Positions 1-8,090 of a DNA stretch of 64,000 nucleotides are shown one piece after another. Where the stretch lies: the NCBI RefSeq assembly GCF_029714185.1, contig NZ_CP121671.1:1364001-1428000 (forward strand), read 5' to 3'. The notes under the pieces were generated by a model. It did no database searches. It saw nothing but the letters and a program-made list of their open reading frames with translations, and was not told where the DNA came from. The DNA is from Halobacillus naozhouensis (GTDB taxonomy: Bacteria; Bacillota; Bacilli; Bacillales; Halobacillaceae). Position 1 is the stretch's first letter; each line of letters starts with the position of its first letter. A program made the translations under genes and the position numbers.

Positions 1-2
1 AT

Positions 3-584
3 TTAAGATTACTCGGTGAATGGGATAAAAAAACACCTACTGAAGAATATCGTGAAATGATGGGTGTACCATTGCCTGAAGTGTGGGAAACACTATTACC
101 TCATCATTCAAACGAAATTCGCGATAAAGCTAATAATTTATTCCAGGAAAAATTGATTAACAATATTTTTAAAGGAAACGGTGCTCTGTTTCCGCATGTT
201 GAAGAGATATTTAGTTACTTAAAAGAGCTTGACTACAAAATATACATAGCCAGTAATGGTCAACCAGCCTATTTACATGCAATTGTTGATTATTATCGCT
301 TGAATAATTGGGTGACTGAAACCTTTAGTATTGGTCAAATCCAATCGCTGAATAAAACGGATTTAATTGCATCGATCATTAAAAAATATAGGATTAAAAA
401 AGGAGCAGTCGTTGGGGATCGTATATCTGATATCAAGGCAGCTCAGGAAAATGGTTTAGTGGCAGTAGGCTGTAAATTTGATTTTGCAAAAGAAGAAGAA
501 CTCGCGCAGGCTGACCTAGTTATTGAGGAGCTAAATGAGATTAAAGTGATTCTAAGCAGGTTAAAGGAACTAGTTGATGCCTGA
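3..584 (+). CDS. HAD family hydrolase, 5'-truncated by window edge
   Basis: The frame is open from the first bases of the window, so the gene starts upstream; the first in-window ATG at 57 is internal. The visible 193 residues contain the HAD middle and end motifs: a Ser/Asn motif in 'IYIASNGQ', a conserved Lys region, and the metal-binding motif 'GAVVGDRISDIKAAQENG'. The first HAD motif (DxDxT) is missing because of the cut. HAD phosphatases are cytoplasmic phosphate-ester hydrolases with widely varying substrates; nothing here fixes the substrate. The gene ends just before a bidirectional terminator shared with the convergent transporter gene. Confidence 0.85.
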   Translation, partial: LRLLGEWDKKTPTEEYREMMGVPLPEVWETLLPHHSNEIRDKANNLFQEKLINNIFKGNGALFPHVEEIFSYLKELDYKIYIASNGQPAYLHAIVDYYRLNNWVTETFSIGQIQSLNKTDLIASIIKKYRIKKGAVVGDRISDIKAAQENGLVAVGCKFDFAKEEELAQADLVIEELNEIKVILSRLKELVDA

Positions 585-641
585 ATGGTATATTAATCTT
601 TGATTGAACGACAATTGGTATGATGGAGCCAGAGATAGAAA

Positions 642-680
642 AAGGTTGTTCTGAAATGAATCAGAACAACCTTATTTTTA
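642..680. terminator. Bidirectional terminator between HAD gene and BCCT gene
   Basis: 13-base inverted repeat (arms 642-654 and 661-673) followed by a T-rich tract on the + strand and preceded by A residues that give Ts on the minus strand. It lies between two convergent genes. Confidence 0.8.
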
Positions 681-682
681 CT

Positions 683-2209
683 TCATGAAGTTTTCTTCTC
701 TTCTACAAGATTTTTGTCTTTCCGCTTTACAGGGGCTACTTCTTGCTTTGCAGCCCGGAAGAAGGAGTACCCCATTAAAAGGACGATAATCGAGAATGGT
801 AAGGCTGCAATGATAAGCACATTTTGCAAGCCCTGGGTACCGCCAAAGTAAACAATAATAGCGGCCATCGCTGATAAAGCAAGTCCCCATAGGATCTTTA
901 CGGGTCCTGCTGGATTCAAGGAACCTGATGTGGACAGCATTCCTAGCACAAATGTTGCCGAGTCAGCAGATGTAATAAAGAATATCGCAATGACGAAAAT
1001 GGTCACAAACGACATCAGTGTTCCGAGTGGGTAATGTTGTAGGGTAGCAAATGTAGCAGTCTCCATCGGAAATTGAGAGATAGCTTCGATTCCTTGCTGT
1101 TGAAGATTTAACGCTGAAACTCCAAATACGGCGAAAAAGATGAAGCAGACGATGGCTGGAACAAACAGCACACCGAGCATAAATTCTTTAATGGTACGTC
1201 CTCTGGAAATGCGGGCAATGAAAATCCCCACAAATGGTGACCAGGAAATCCACCAGGCCCAATAGAAAATGGTCCAGCTGTTAATCCATGAGCGGCCTTC
1301 TTCGTTCAGTGGAGCAATTCGGAAGCTCATGTCGAAGAAATTTGAAAGGTAGCCCCCAATTGAACTTGTAAACATATTGAGAATATATAAAGTAGGTCCA
1401 ACGATCAAGAGGAGAAGCATTAGCAGAAATCCGAGAACCATATTGATGTTACTCAAGTGTTTGATCCCTTTGCTGACGCCTGACCAGGCTGAATAGATAA
1501 ATAGAATTGTAGAAACGACCAGAATGATCAATTGTACGCTGTAATTACTCGGTACATTGAATAGAAAGGCTAGTCCTTCGTTGATTTGGGCCGTACCAAA
1601 CCCTAGCGTTGCTGCCACTCCGACGACGGTTGCAACGACAGCTAATGTGTCGATGACGATTCCCGTCTTCCCTGACATTTTTGCTTCACCGAATACGGGG
1701 ATAAGGGTAGCACTAATTAATCCAGGATACCCTTTGTGGAATTTAAAATAAGCGAGTACTAAAGCGACTAGAGCATATACTGCCCATGCATGAATCCCCC
1801 AGTGGAAAAAAGAAAACTGCAGAGCTTCTTTAATGGCGTCCTTACTTCCTTCTTCTGAAACAGGACTGCTTTTGAAAGCGTGTGAGATTGGTTCTGCTGT
1901 TGTCCAGAAAACGAGTCCCATTCCCATGCCCGCACTGAATAACATGGCAAACCAGGTTGGCAGGCTGAACTCGGGCTTGTCATCTTTTTTACCTAGCTTG
2001 ATGTGACTGAAGCGGGAAAAAATTAAGTACACACAAAATACGAGCATCAATGTGACAATTAATAAGTAATACCACCCAAACTTAGTGGAAATGAATTTGG
2101 TTACCTTAGCTGTAGTCATTTGTAAATGTTCAGGTCCCATTACTCCCCATAGGACAACTAGTCCACAAGTAGCAAGACCATACCAAAAAACGGCTGATAC
2201 ATTTTTCAT
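683..2209 (-). CDS. BCCT family transporter (glycine betaine/choline/carnitine type, OpuD/BetL-like)
   Basis: 508 residues with about 12 hydrophobic segments, the usual length for the family. It carries the glycine-rich TM3 motif 'SAGMGMGLVFW' (about 92-102) and the Trp-rich TM8 signature 'WAWWISWSPFVGIFIARIS' (about 317-335) that forms the aromatic cage for quaternary ammonium groups. BCCT carriers are Na+ or H+ coupled cytoplasmic-membrane importers of compatible solutes. The C-terminal tail is charged, as in osmotically regulated members. It is divergent from the amidohydrolase/Rieske/aldehyde dehydrogenase operon, whose last gene is a betaine-aldehyde dehydrogenase type, which fits uptake of a quaternary amine substrate. 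The exact substrate (choline, betaine or carnitine) cannot be read from sequence. Confidence 0.92.
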   Translation of the reverse strand: MKNVSAVFWYGLATCGLVVLWGVMGPEHLQMTTAKVTKFISTKFGWYYLLIVTLMLVFCVYLIFSRFSHIKLGKKDDKPEFSLPTWFAMLFSAGMGMGLVFWTTAEPISHAFKSSPVSEEGSKDAIKEALQFSFFHWGIHAWAVYALVALVLAYFKFHKGYPGLISATLIPVFGEAKMSGKTGIVIDTLAVVATVVGVAATLGFGTAQINEGLAFLFNVPSNYSVQLIILVVSTILFIYSAWSGVSKGIKHLSNINMVLGFLLMLLLLIVGPTLYILNMFTSSIGGYLSNFFDMSFRIAPLNEEGRSWINSWTIFYWAWWISWSPFVGIFIARISRGRTIKEFMLGVLFVPAIVCFIFFAVFGVSALNLQQQGIEAISQFPMETATFATLQHYPLGTLMSFVTIFVIAIFFITSADSATFVLGMLSTSGSLNPAGPVKILWGLALSAMAAIIVYFGGTQGLQNVLIIAALPFSIIVLLMGYSFFRAAKQEVAPVKRKDKNLVEEKKTS

Positions 2210-2613
2210 TTCATCACCTCTATGTCATGTATTTTTTCTATAAAACTTTGATAAAAGAAGAAGGTCGTCTACAACATTTTCAAATGTTACATAGGTTTTA
2301 TTTGAATTGCAAACCCGCTTCCTTGAAAAAGTGAGGGAGGACACTTTCTTTCAATTCCTGTTTGCAAGTTGGGGGAACCCTTGTCATTTCAGTTTTTTCG
2401 ACATGTTTCTTAAGCGGGAAATTCGGATAAATAACTTATTAAAAAAATTTTTTGTACAAAACAAAAAGTTATCACTGAACGTTACTGAGCGTTACTGAAC
2501 GTCACTGAAGGATCTAAATGCTACTCAGTGCCTCTCAGCGGGTTTGGCGATCTGCACTTGCCCCTGATACGATTTGAACTATTCGCCAAGCAAATGACAA
2601 GGGGGACTTTCCT
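2210..2613. promoter_or_regulatory. 404-base divergent intergenic region with phased repeats
   Basis: No convincing gene. It separates the BCCT gene (minus) from the amidohydrolase operon (plus), so it should hold both promoters. It contains an A/T run near 2440-2465 and four head-to-tail 10-base units at 2471-2510 (core ACTGA), followed by inverted copies of the core at 2525-2538. The amidohydrolase start at 2614 has a ribosome-binding site AAGGGGG just upstream. Confidence 0.6.
2471..2540. repeat. Tandem 10-base repeat (4 units) plus inverted half-copies
   Basis: Units at 2471-2480, 2481-2490, 2491-2500 and 2501-2510 share the core ACTGA at one-helical-turn spacing. The reverse complement of the core recurs at about 2525-2530 and 2534-2538. 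The arrangement could be a cluster of operator half-sites on one DNA face, or could fold as a stem-loop in the leader. It lies 74-143 bases before the amidohydrolase start. Confidence 0.6.
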
Positions 2614-3684
2614 ATGACGAAGAATAAAATTTCACTAGTAGATACGGATATTCATGAACGAGTTCAATATCGAGATATTGTAGATCGACTGGATGAGCCG
2701 TTTCGCCATTACATTGAAAATTGCCACTGGATTCAGGAGAAACATATGCCTTATACCCAACCATCTGTAGCTGGTGTGGATCGGGCCGATGCGATTCTTC
2801 CAGACGGTCGGCCGGCAGGGTCAGATCTCGGTTTTATGCAAGAGCAGCTGCTGGACGAAATCGGACACGAGTTCGGAATATTGACAAGTGCTCTGGACCC
2901 TTCACCATCCTCGATGCATGGATGGCACGAAATGGCCGCGGCCCTGGCGACGGCTTACAATGACTGGCAAATTGAAAATTGGCTCGATAAAGATGAACGC
3001 TTATACGGCTCCGTGCATATTGCAGCACAGGATCGTGATGAGGCAGTCAAAGAAATCGAACGAGTTGGTTCTCATCCGAAAATGGTGCAGGTATTGCTGC
3101 CGATTGATGACATTATGTGGGGCGAGCCTTACTATCATCCAATTTTTGAAGCGGCCGAAAAACACAACTTAATGATTGGTATGCACCACAATGAACCGCC
3201 TGTCTATTATGGGAAATGGCCAAGATACTTTATCGAATGGCATACCTTAATTCCGACGGCACATATGAAACAAATTACGAGCATGATGTTTAATGGGGTG
3301 TTTGAAAAATTCCCTAATCTCGGCTTAATGATGATCGAAGGCGGCTTCACCTTTATTCCGCATTTGATGTGGAAAATGGATCAGCAGTTCCGTGATTTGC
3401 GTCATGAAGTACCGTGGCTGAAAAGAAAACCGAGCCAGATTATGAAAGAACAGGTCCGCTTCACGACACAGCCTGCTGAAGAGCTGACGAAGAAGGAGTT
3501 TATGTCGCTTCTCGAACAAATGGGTACAGATGAGATGCTGTGTTTCTCAACAGATTACCCTCACTGGGATTACGATTCACCTCATCGTGCTTTACCGAAT
3601 ATGGATCCCGAACTGAAGCGAAAGATTTTCTCAGAAAACGCCAAGAATTTTTATCCGAAATTACCGAATCCAGAGGAGGGATAA
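2614..3684 (+). CDS. Amidohydrolase-superfamily protein (Amidohydro_2 / ACMSD-like fold)
   Basis: 356 residues. Metal-site features expected for this branch are visible: D12-x-H14 near the N-terminus (in place of the classical HxH), H191/H192, E242 in 'MIEGGFTFIPHLMWKMD', and D314 in 'FSTDYPHWD' followed by H317. Family members include decarboxylases and hydrolases that use a metal in a TIM barrel. Its operon partners are a Rieske ferredoxin and a ferredoxin-NAD(P) reductase, which together form an electron-delivery chain that a plain hydrolase would not need. From memory, PtmU3 of platensimycin biosynthesis is an amidohydrolase-fold non-heme diiron oxygenase, so an oxygenase role is a reasonable inference. 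Substrate unknown; a quaternary amine is suggested by the BCCT and GbsA-type neighbours. Confidence 0.85.
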   Translation: MTKNKISLVDTDIHERVQYRDIVDRLDEPFRHYIENCHWIQEKHMPYTQPSVAGVDRADAILPDGRPAGSDLGFMQEQLLDEIGHEFGILTSALDPSPSSMHGWHEMAAALATAYNDWQIENWLDKDERLYGSVHIAAQDRDEAVKEIERVGSHPKMVQVLLPIDDIMWGEPYYHPIFEAAEKHNLMIGMHHNEPPVYYGKWPRYFIEWHTLIPTAHMKQITSMMFNGVFEKFPNLGLMMIEGGFTFIPHLMWKMDQQFRDLRHEVPWLKRKPSQIMKEQVRFTTQPAEELTKKEFMSLLEQMGTDEMLCFSTDYPHWDYDSPHRALPNMDPELKRKIFSENAKNFYPKLPNPEEG

Positions 3685-3685
3685 C

Positions 3686-4045
3686 ATGAGAGAGCAAGTG
3701 GTATGTAAAAAATCTGATATTGAGCCAGGAGAAATGAAAAAATCTACCTTTGGGAAGCAGGATGTACTCATTTGCCGGACGCCCGACGGGGAATTCTATG
3801 CTTTCATGAACCAATGTATCCACCAGGGAGCGCCGCTGGATCGCGGGATGATCTGTGGAGCTACAACCGAGGAAAGTGAACCGGGCGGCTATGAATACTG
3901 TCATAAAGGTGAAATTATTCGCTGCCCGTGGCATGGCAGAGAGTTTGATATTAAAAATGAAGGAAGAATGCTTGCGAATCCTGATAAAAAGATTCCGAGT
4001 TTCAAAGTTCGCGTAGAAGATGAAGACGTCATCGTTTATAAATAA
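3686..4045 (+). CDS. Rieske [2Fe-2S] ferredoxin-like protein
   Basis: 119 residues, consisting of a single Rieske domain. The cluster ligands are C44-x-H46 ('CIHQGAP') and C80-x-x-H83 ('CPWHG'). The spacing between the two halves is about 33 residues, longer than the usual 15-20 or so, and the insert holds two further cysteines (C57, C72). It starts one base after the amidohydrolase stop, behind a strong AGAGGAGGG site, so the two are translationally coupled. With no Rieske oxygenase alpha subunit in the operon, it most likely acts as a soluble electron carrier between the downstream reductase and a terminal enzyme, probably the amidohydrolase-fold protein. Confidence 0.9.
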   Translation: MREQVVCKKSDIEPGEMKKSTFGKQDVLICRTPDGEFYAFMNQCIHQGAPLDRGMICGATTEESEPGGYEYCHKGEIIRCPWHGREFDIKNEGRMLANPDKKIPSFKVRVEDEDVIVYK

Positions 4046-4066
4046 TGAAACAAGAAGGTGTTGACC

Positions 4067-5068
4067 ATGTACAGTTCTGAAAATGTTAGTGATGTGATCA
4101 TTATAGGGGGAGGTCCGACGGGAATATTTGCGGCTTTCTATGCCGGCATGAGAGAAATGTCAGTGAAAGTCATGGATAGCCTGCCACAGCTCGGAGGCCA
4201 GCTCATGGCTTTGTATCCTGAGAAGTACATTTATGATGTAGCAGGAGCACCTAAAGTGTTAGCGAAAGATTTAGTGCACCAGCTGGAAGAGCAAGCGATG
4301 CAGTTTGACCCTGACATCTGCCTCGAGGAAAATGTCCAGGATGTTGAAAAGCTTGAGGAACGGCTTTTTAAAGTTACCACGACGAAACAAGTGCATTATG
4401 CGAAGACCGTGTTAATAACGAGTGGGGCAGGTGCCTTTCAGCCACGGCGTCTTAAACACGAAGCGGCTCAGCAATATGAAGGCAAGAACCTCTTCTATGC
4501 TGTAACAGACCTGGAAGCACATAAAGGGCAAAGAGTCTGTATTTCAGGTGGCGGCGATTCGGCTGTCGATTGGGCATTGATGCTGAAGGATGTGGCGAAA
4601 GAAGTGACGCTGGTTCACCGTCGTGATCAGTTCAGGGCTCACGAGTCCAGCGTTAATCAATTAAGAGAAACGAGTGTTCAAATCAAGACACCCCGCGGAA
4701 TCGATCAACTGGTCGGAACAGAAGATTATATTGAATCCGTTGTCTTAAAAGAACCAAAAGGGGATGCGACAGAGAACCTTGAAATTGATTCCTTGATTGT
4801 AAATCATGGGTTTCTTTCCAGTCTTGGAGCGATAAAAGAATGGGGATTGGAACTCGAAAAGAATTCGATCGTGGTCAATCAGAAGATGGAAACCAATATT
4901 TCGGGAATTTACGCTGCGGGTGACATTACAACCTACGACGGGAAAGTAAAATTGATTGCGACCGGTTTTGGAGAAGCTCCTACTGCGATTAGTCAGATCA
5001 AGCATTACATTGACCCGGATGCAAGGGTTCAGCCTCCTCACAGTACTCGTGTCTTAGGCGGAGAATAA
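4067..5068 (+). CDS. Ferredoxin-NAD(P)+ reductase, thioredoxin-reductase-like (YumC/YcgT type)
   Basis: 333 residues from the ATG at 4067, chosen because AAGAAGG sits 8 bases upstream; an in-frame GTG at 4058 overlaps that site. The N-terminal FAD motif is 'IIIGGGPTGIFAAFYA'; the second nucleotide-binding motif is 'VCISGGGDSAVDWA'; the C-terminal FAD motif is 'GIYAAGDITTYDGKVKLIATGFGEA'. There is no CxxC redox pair, which separates it from thioredoxin reductase and fits the type-2 ferredoxin-NADP reductase family. It lies 21 bases after the Rieske gene and would feed it electrons from NAD(P)H. Confidence 0.9.
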   Translation: MYSSENVSDVIIIGGGPTGIFAAFYAGMREMSVKVMDSLPQLGGQLMALYPEKYIYDVAGAPKVLAKDLVHQLEEQAMQFDPDICLEENVQDVEKLEERLFKVTTTKQVHYAKTVLITSGAGAFQPRRLKHEAAQQYEGKNLFYAVTDLEAHKGQRVCISGGGDSAVDWALMLKDVAKEVTLVHRRDQFRAHESSVNQLRETSVQIKTPRGIDQLVGTEDYIESVVLKEPKGDATENLEIDSLIVNHGFLSSLGAIKEWGLELEKNSIVVNQKMETNISGIYAAGDITTYDGKVKLIATGFGEAPTAISQIKHYIDPDARVQPPHSTRVLGGE

Positions 5069-5071
5069 CTT

Positions 5072-5656
5072 TTGTCACTACAAACCATGAAAGCCAACAC
5101 AGTCAACTATGAATTACCGGTGCTGTTCAGGATCTTTATAACGTTTATGAAAATAAGCCCGCTTACCTTTGGCGGTGGAATTGCCATGATTCCTCATATT
5201 GAAAGGGAGATTGTTCAGAAACGAGGATGGTTTGCCAAGGAAGATGTCCCGAGCATTGTAGCGATTGCGCAATCAGCTCCAGGATCCATCGCTATTAATG
5301 CCTCCATTTATATGGGGCACAAAGTCCAGGGAATTCCAGGAGCCATAGCTGCCATGGTCGGAATGCTGCTGCCAGCAAACTTGATTATCATTGTGCTGAC
5401 CTATCTGTATGTAACCTATCAGGACCTTGCCATTGTGCAGGCTGCCTTTAAAGGAATACGTCCCGCTATTATCGGACTGATCTTGTATGCCGCTTGTAAA
5501 ATAGGCAGAGTATCGATTCGTGATCCGTTTACGCTGCTGCTGTTTGCCGCCGCAGCTGGTTTGCTTTTCGGGCTGGCTATTTCCCCTGTTTATTTAATTA
5601 TCGGTGGAGGGTTGGCAGGCTGTCTCTACTCCATGTGTCGTAACAAAAGGAGCTGA
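5072..5656 (+). CDS. Chromate (CHR) transporter family protein, first half-size partner
   Basis: 194 residues with several hydrophobic segments. The N-terminal CHR motif is visible as 'FGGGIAMIPHIEREIV...WF', followed by 'QSAPGSIAINASIYMGHKVQG'. Short CHR proteins are single-domain halves that work as pairs, as in B. subtilis YwrA/YwrB; the family exports chromate or related oxyanions. The TTG start at 5072 is used because GGCGGAG lies 8 bases upstream, while the ATG at 5087 has no site. It follows the reductase by 3 bases, so it is part of the same operon. Transport of another small anion connected with the pathway is possible. Confidence 0.87.
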   Translation: MSLQTMKANTVNYELPVLFRIFITFMKISPLTFGGGIAMIPHIEREIVQKRGWFAKEDVPSIVAIAQSAPGSIAINASIYMGHKVQGIPGAIAAMVGMLLPANLIIIVLTYLYVTYQDLAIVQAAFKGIRPAIIGLILYAACKIGRVSIRDPFTLLLFAAAAGLLFGLAISPVYLIIGGGLAGCLYSMCRNKRS

Positions 5657-5661
5657 AACGA

Positions 5662-6192
5662 ATGGTTTTGTTCAATCTCTTCGTCGAGTTTTTTAAAATA
5701 GGTCTGTTTGGTTTCGGCGGGGGATATGCGATGATTCCGCTTATGGCCCAAGCGGTCCGTGAACATCAATGGATTTCCCAGCAGCAGTTCACAGATATTA
5801 TCGCTATTGCTGGTTCGGCACCTGGTCCGATTGCGACGAATACAGCATTATTCATCGGCTATCAAACCTCAGGAATACTAGGAGCTGGGATTGCGGCGGC
5901 AGGGAATTTACTGCCTTCCCTAATCATGGTCCTGTTGTTAATCAAAGTGATCACAAAAAATGCCCGATCAAATGCAGTAAACCACAGTCTATATGGTATT
6001 CACCCTGTGATTACAGCATTGATCTTGTACGCAGGTGTTCGAATGGGGATCGAGAATGATCTGTTTTCACAAGTAGCCGATTATCCCCAATATGGAATTA
6101 TGGCACTCGCGATCATCCTGTTTTACAAAAAGGTATCCCCTCTTTGGGTAATCGGCCTTTCCGGAATTGCAGGCATCCTGATTTATAGTTGA
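5662..6192 (+). CDS. Chromate (CHR) transporter family protein, second half-size partner
   Basis: 176 residues, membrane protein. Motifs 'GLFGFGGGYAMIPLMAQAV' and 'IIAIAGSAPGPIATNTALFIGYQ' match the CHR family. It follows its partner by 5 bases behind AAAAGGAG. The two halves probably assemble with opposite membrane topology, as inferred for short CHR pairs. Its placement inside an oxidoreductase operon rather than beside a chromate resistance regulator argues that the natural cargo may not be chromate. Confidence 0.87.
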   Translation: MVLFNLFVEFFKIGLFGFGGGYAMIPLMAQAVREHQWISQQQFTDIIAIAGSAPGPIATNTALFIGYQTSGILGAGIAAAGNLLPSLIMVLLLIKVITKNARSNAVNHSLYGIHPVITALILYAGVRMGIENDLFSQVADYPQYGIMALAIILFYKKVSPLWVIGLSGIAGILIYS

Positions 6193-6209
6193 TAAGGAGG
6201 AATAAGAAA

Positions 6210-7676
6210 ATGACGAAAATGTACATTAACGGCCAATGGGTCGCCGCTGCGAGTGGAGATACACGAACCATCATCAATCCGTTTAATCAAGAAAGTATTG
6301 CAGAAGTGGCAGAAGGAAATGAAACGGATGCCCAATTGGCGATTGATGCAGCCAGAAAAGCCTTTGATGAAGGCAGCTGGCGACATGTGCCAGGTTCGGA
6401 ACGAGGAAAATTCGTCTTAAAAATTGCTGAACTTATCGAACGTGACCAGCAGGAATTAGCGGAATTGGAAACGATTGATACAGGTAAAACGTTGACGGAA
6501 AGCCTGGCGGACATGGCAGATATTGCGGAAGTGTTCCGTTATTACGGAGGGCTTGCTGATAAAGATGGCGGCGAAGTGATCGAATCGCCTATCCCTGAAT
6601 CGAGAAGTAAAGTAGTACGTGAGCCTGTGGGGGTTTGTGGCCAAATTACACCATGGAATTACCCTTTACTGCAGGCAGCTTGGAAACTGGCCCCTGCGTT
6701 AGCGGCGGGAAATACGTTGATCATTAAGCCGAGTGAAATTACACCTTTAACGACGATTAAAGTTACTGAACTGATTGAAGAAGCCGGGGTCCCTGAAGGC
6801 GTAGTGAATTTGGTGCTGGGATCTGGTGCGAAGACGGGACAAACCCTAGCAGAAAGCCATTCGGTTGATCTCATTTCATTTACTGGCGGAATTGAAACCG
6901 GACGGAAGGTCATGACAGCGGCAGCAGTGAACTTTAAAAAAATCGCTCTTGAACTTGGCGGTAAAAATCCGAATGTTGTATTTGCAGATGCTGACTTTGA
7001 GACAGCCGTTGATCAGGCCATGAATGCGATCTTTTTCCACTCTGGTCAAGTATGTTCAGCTGGTGCGCGTTTACTCGTTCAAGACAGTCTTCACGATGAC
7101 TTTGTGGAAGCGTTGGTGGCACGGACGAAGCAAATCAAACTCGGAAATGGCTTCGATGACACTACACAGTCCGGTCCGCTCATTTCCAAAGAACACCGGG
7201 AAAAAGTGGAGCAGTATATTGAGATTGGGTTAGCGGAAGGAGCTGACTTAAGGACTGGCGGGAAACGGCCGCAAGCTACAGATCTGCAGGCTGGTTTTTT
7301 CCTGGAACCGACGATTTTTACAAACTGTCAATCATCAATGAGGATTGTACAGGAAGAAACCTTTGGTCCGCTCTTGACGGTAGAACGATTCAGTACTGAA
7401 AACGAGGCCGTGCAATTGGCTAATGATTCTAAGTACGGACTTGCTGGAGCCGTATGGACGAAAGATATTAGAAAAGCCGAACGAGTATCGAGTGAGCTTC
7501 GAATGGGAACCGTGTGGATCAATGACTTCCATCCTTATTTTGCCCAGGCCCCATGGGGAGGGTATAAATCCTCCGGAATCGGCCGTGAGCTCGGTAAGCA
7601 GGGACTCGAGGAATATACGGAAGTAAAGCATGTATTTGAAAATACAAATCCTGCGCCGCTCCACTGGTTTAACTAA
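6210..7676 (+). CDS. gbsA: Betaine-aldehyde dehydrogenase type NAD(P)-dependent aldehyde dehydrogenase (GbsA-like)
   Basis: 488 residues from the ATG at 6210 (AAGGAGG at 6194-6200). Catalytic residues are visible: N150 in 'TPWNYP', K173 in 'IKPSE', E248 in 'LELGGKNP' and C282 in 'SGQVCSAG'. The sequence is strikingly close to remembered B. subtilis GbsA from end to end, including 'FTGGIETG' and 'VWINDFHPYFAQAPWGGYKSSG'. GbsA oxidises betaine aldehyde to glycine betaine. The usual partner GbsB (alcohol dehydrogenase) is absent; the amidohydrolase/Rieske/reductase genes take its place in the operon. The symbol is given by resemblance; the substrate is not proven. Confidence 0.88.
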   Translation: MTKMYINGQWVAAASGDTRTIINPFNQESIAEVAEGNETDAQLAIDAARKAFDEGSWRHVPGSERGKFVLKIAELIERDQQELAELETIDTGKTLTESLADMADIAEVFRYYGGLADKDGGEVIESPIPESRSKVVREPVGVCGQITPWNYPLLQAAWKLAPALAAGNTLIIKPSEITPLTTIKVTELIEEAGVPEGVVNLVLGSGAKTGQTLAESHSVDLISFTGGIETGRKVMTAAAVNFKKIALELGGKNPNVVFADADFETAVDQAMNAIFFHSGQVCSAGARLLVQDSLHDDFVEALVARTKQIKLGNGFDDTTQSGPLISKEHREKVEQYIEIGLAEGADLRTGGKRPQATDLQAGFFLEPTIFTNCQSSMRIVQEETFGPLLTVERFSTENEAVQLANDSKYGLAGAVWTKDIRKAERVSSELRMGTVWINDFHPYFAQAPWGGYKSSGIGRELGKQGLEEYTEVKHVFENTNPAPLHWFN

Positions 7677-7690
7677 ACGATCACGAAAAG

Positions 7691-7724
7691 GTGCCAGACT
7701 TTCAGCAACTTGAAGGTCTGGCAC
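7691..7724 (+). terminator. Hairpin after the aldehyde dehydrogenase gene
   Basis: 14-base arms (7691-7704, 7711-7724) with one G-U pair and a 6-base loop. The T tract is poor, so termination may be weak; the downstream gerP operon runs convergently. Confidence 0.6.
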
Positions 7725-7824
7725 GTCATTATGTCTTATGAAAAATTGGCCAGGCAACCGGTTTTACCATAACGAAAGAGCAGACCTTGAAAAGTCCGCT
7801 CCATTGAGTATGCGCAAAAAAGTG

Positions 7825-8043
7825 TTATTTGTTAGCCGTCACATTTTGATCATTTACATCAGGATCAAACGGATTGGTTGAACTGAGCCCATTATTTGTA
7901 CATATAAAGTCACCAGTATTTAATGCTCCTGAACCGGCATTCGTTTTACTTGTGCTTTTAGGTGCAAGATAGAAAGCATCCCCGAAGTTCACTACACCTC
8001 CACCTACACTATTAATACGAATCGGGCCGACTATGGCTGGCAT
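7825..8043 (-). CDS. gerPF: Spore germination protein GerPF
   Basis: 72 residues starting 'MPAIVGPIRINSVGGGVVNFGD', with 'LAPKSTSKTNAGSGALNTGD' and ending in 'DPDVNDQN', the GerPF/GerPA pattern. GerP proteins are made in the mother cell and affect how germinants cross the spore coat to the inner-membrane receptors. It is the last gene of a six-gene minus-strand gerP operon, with a strong AAGGAGGG site. It is distinguished from the paralogous GerPA by position and by the GGVVNFGD stretch. Confidence 0.93.
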   Translation of the reverse strand: MPAIVGPIRINSVGGGVVNFGDAFYLAPKSTSKTNAGSGALNTGDFICTNNGLSSTNPFDPDVNDQNVTANK

Positions 8044-8090
8044 AAAAAGCCCTCCTTTTTTAGCCTAATGATACAAAGTATGCACGCTCT

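Noticed and set aside
3500..3934. 144-codon minus-strand frame opposite the amidohydrolase and Rieske genes
   Set aside because: It lies wholly opposite two well-supported genes, lacks a ribosome-binding site and has no recognisable family.
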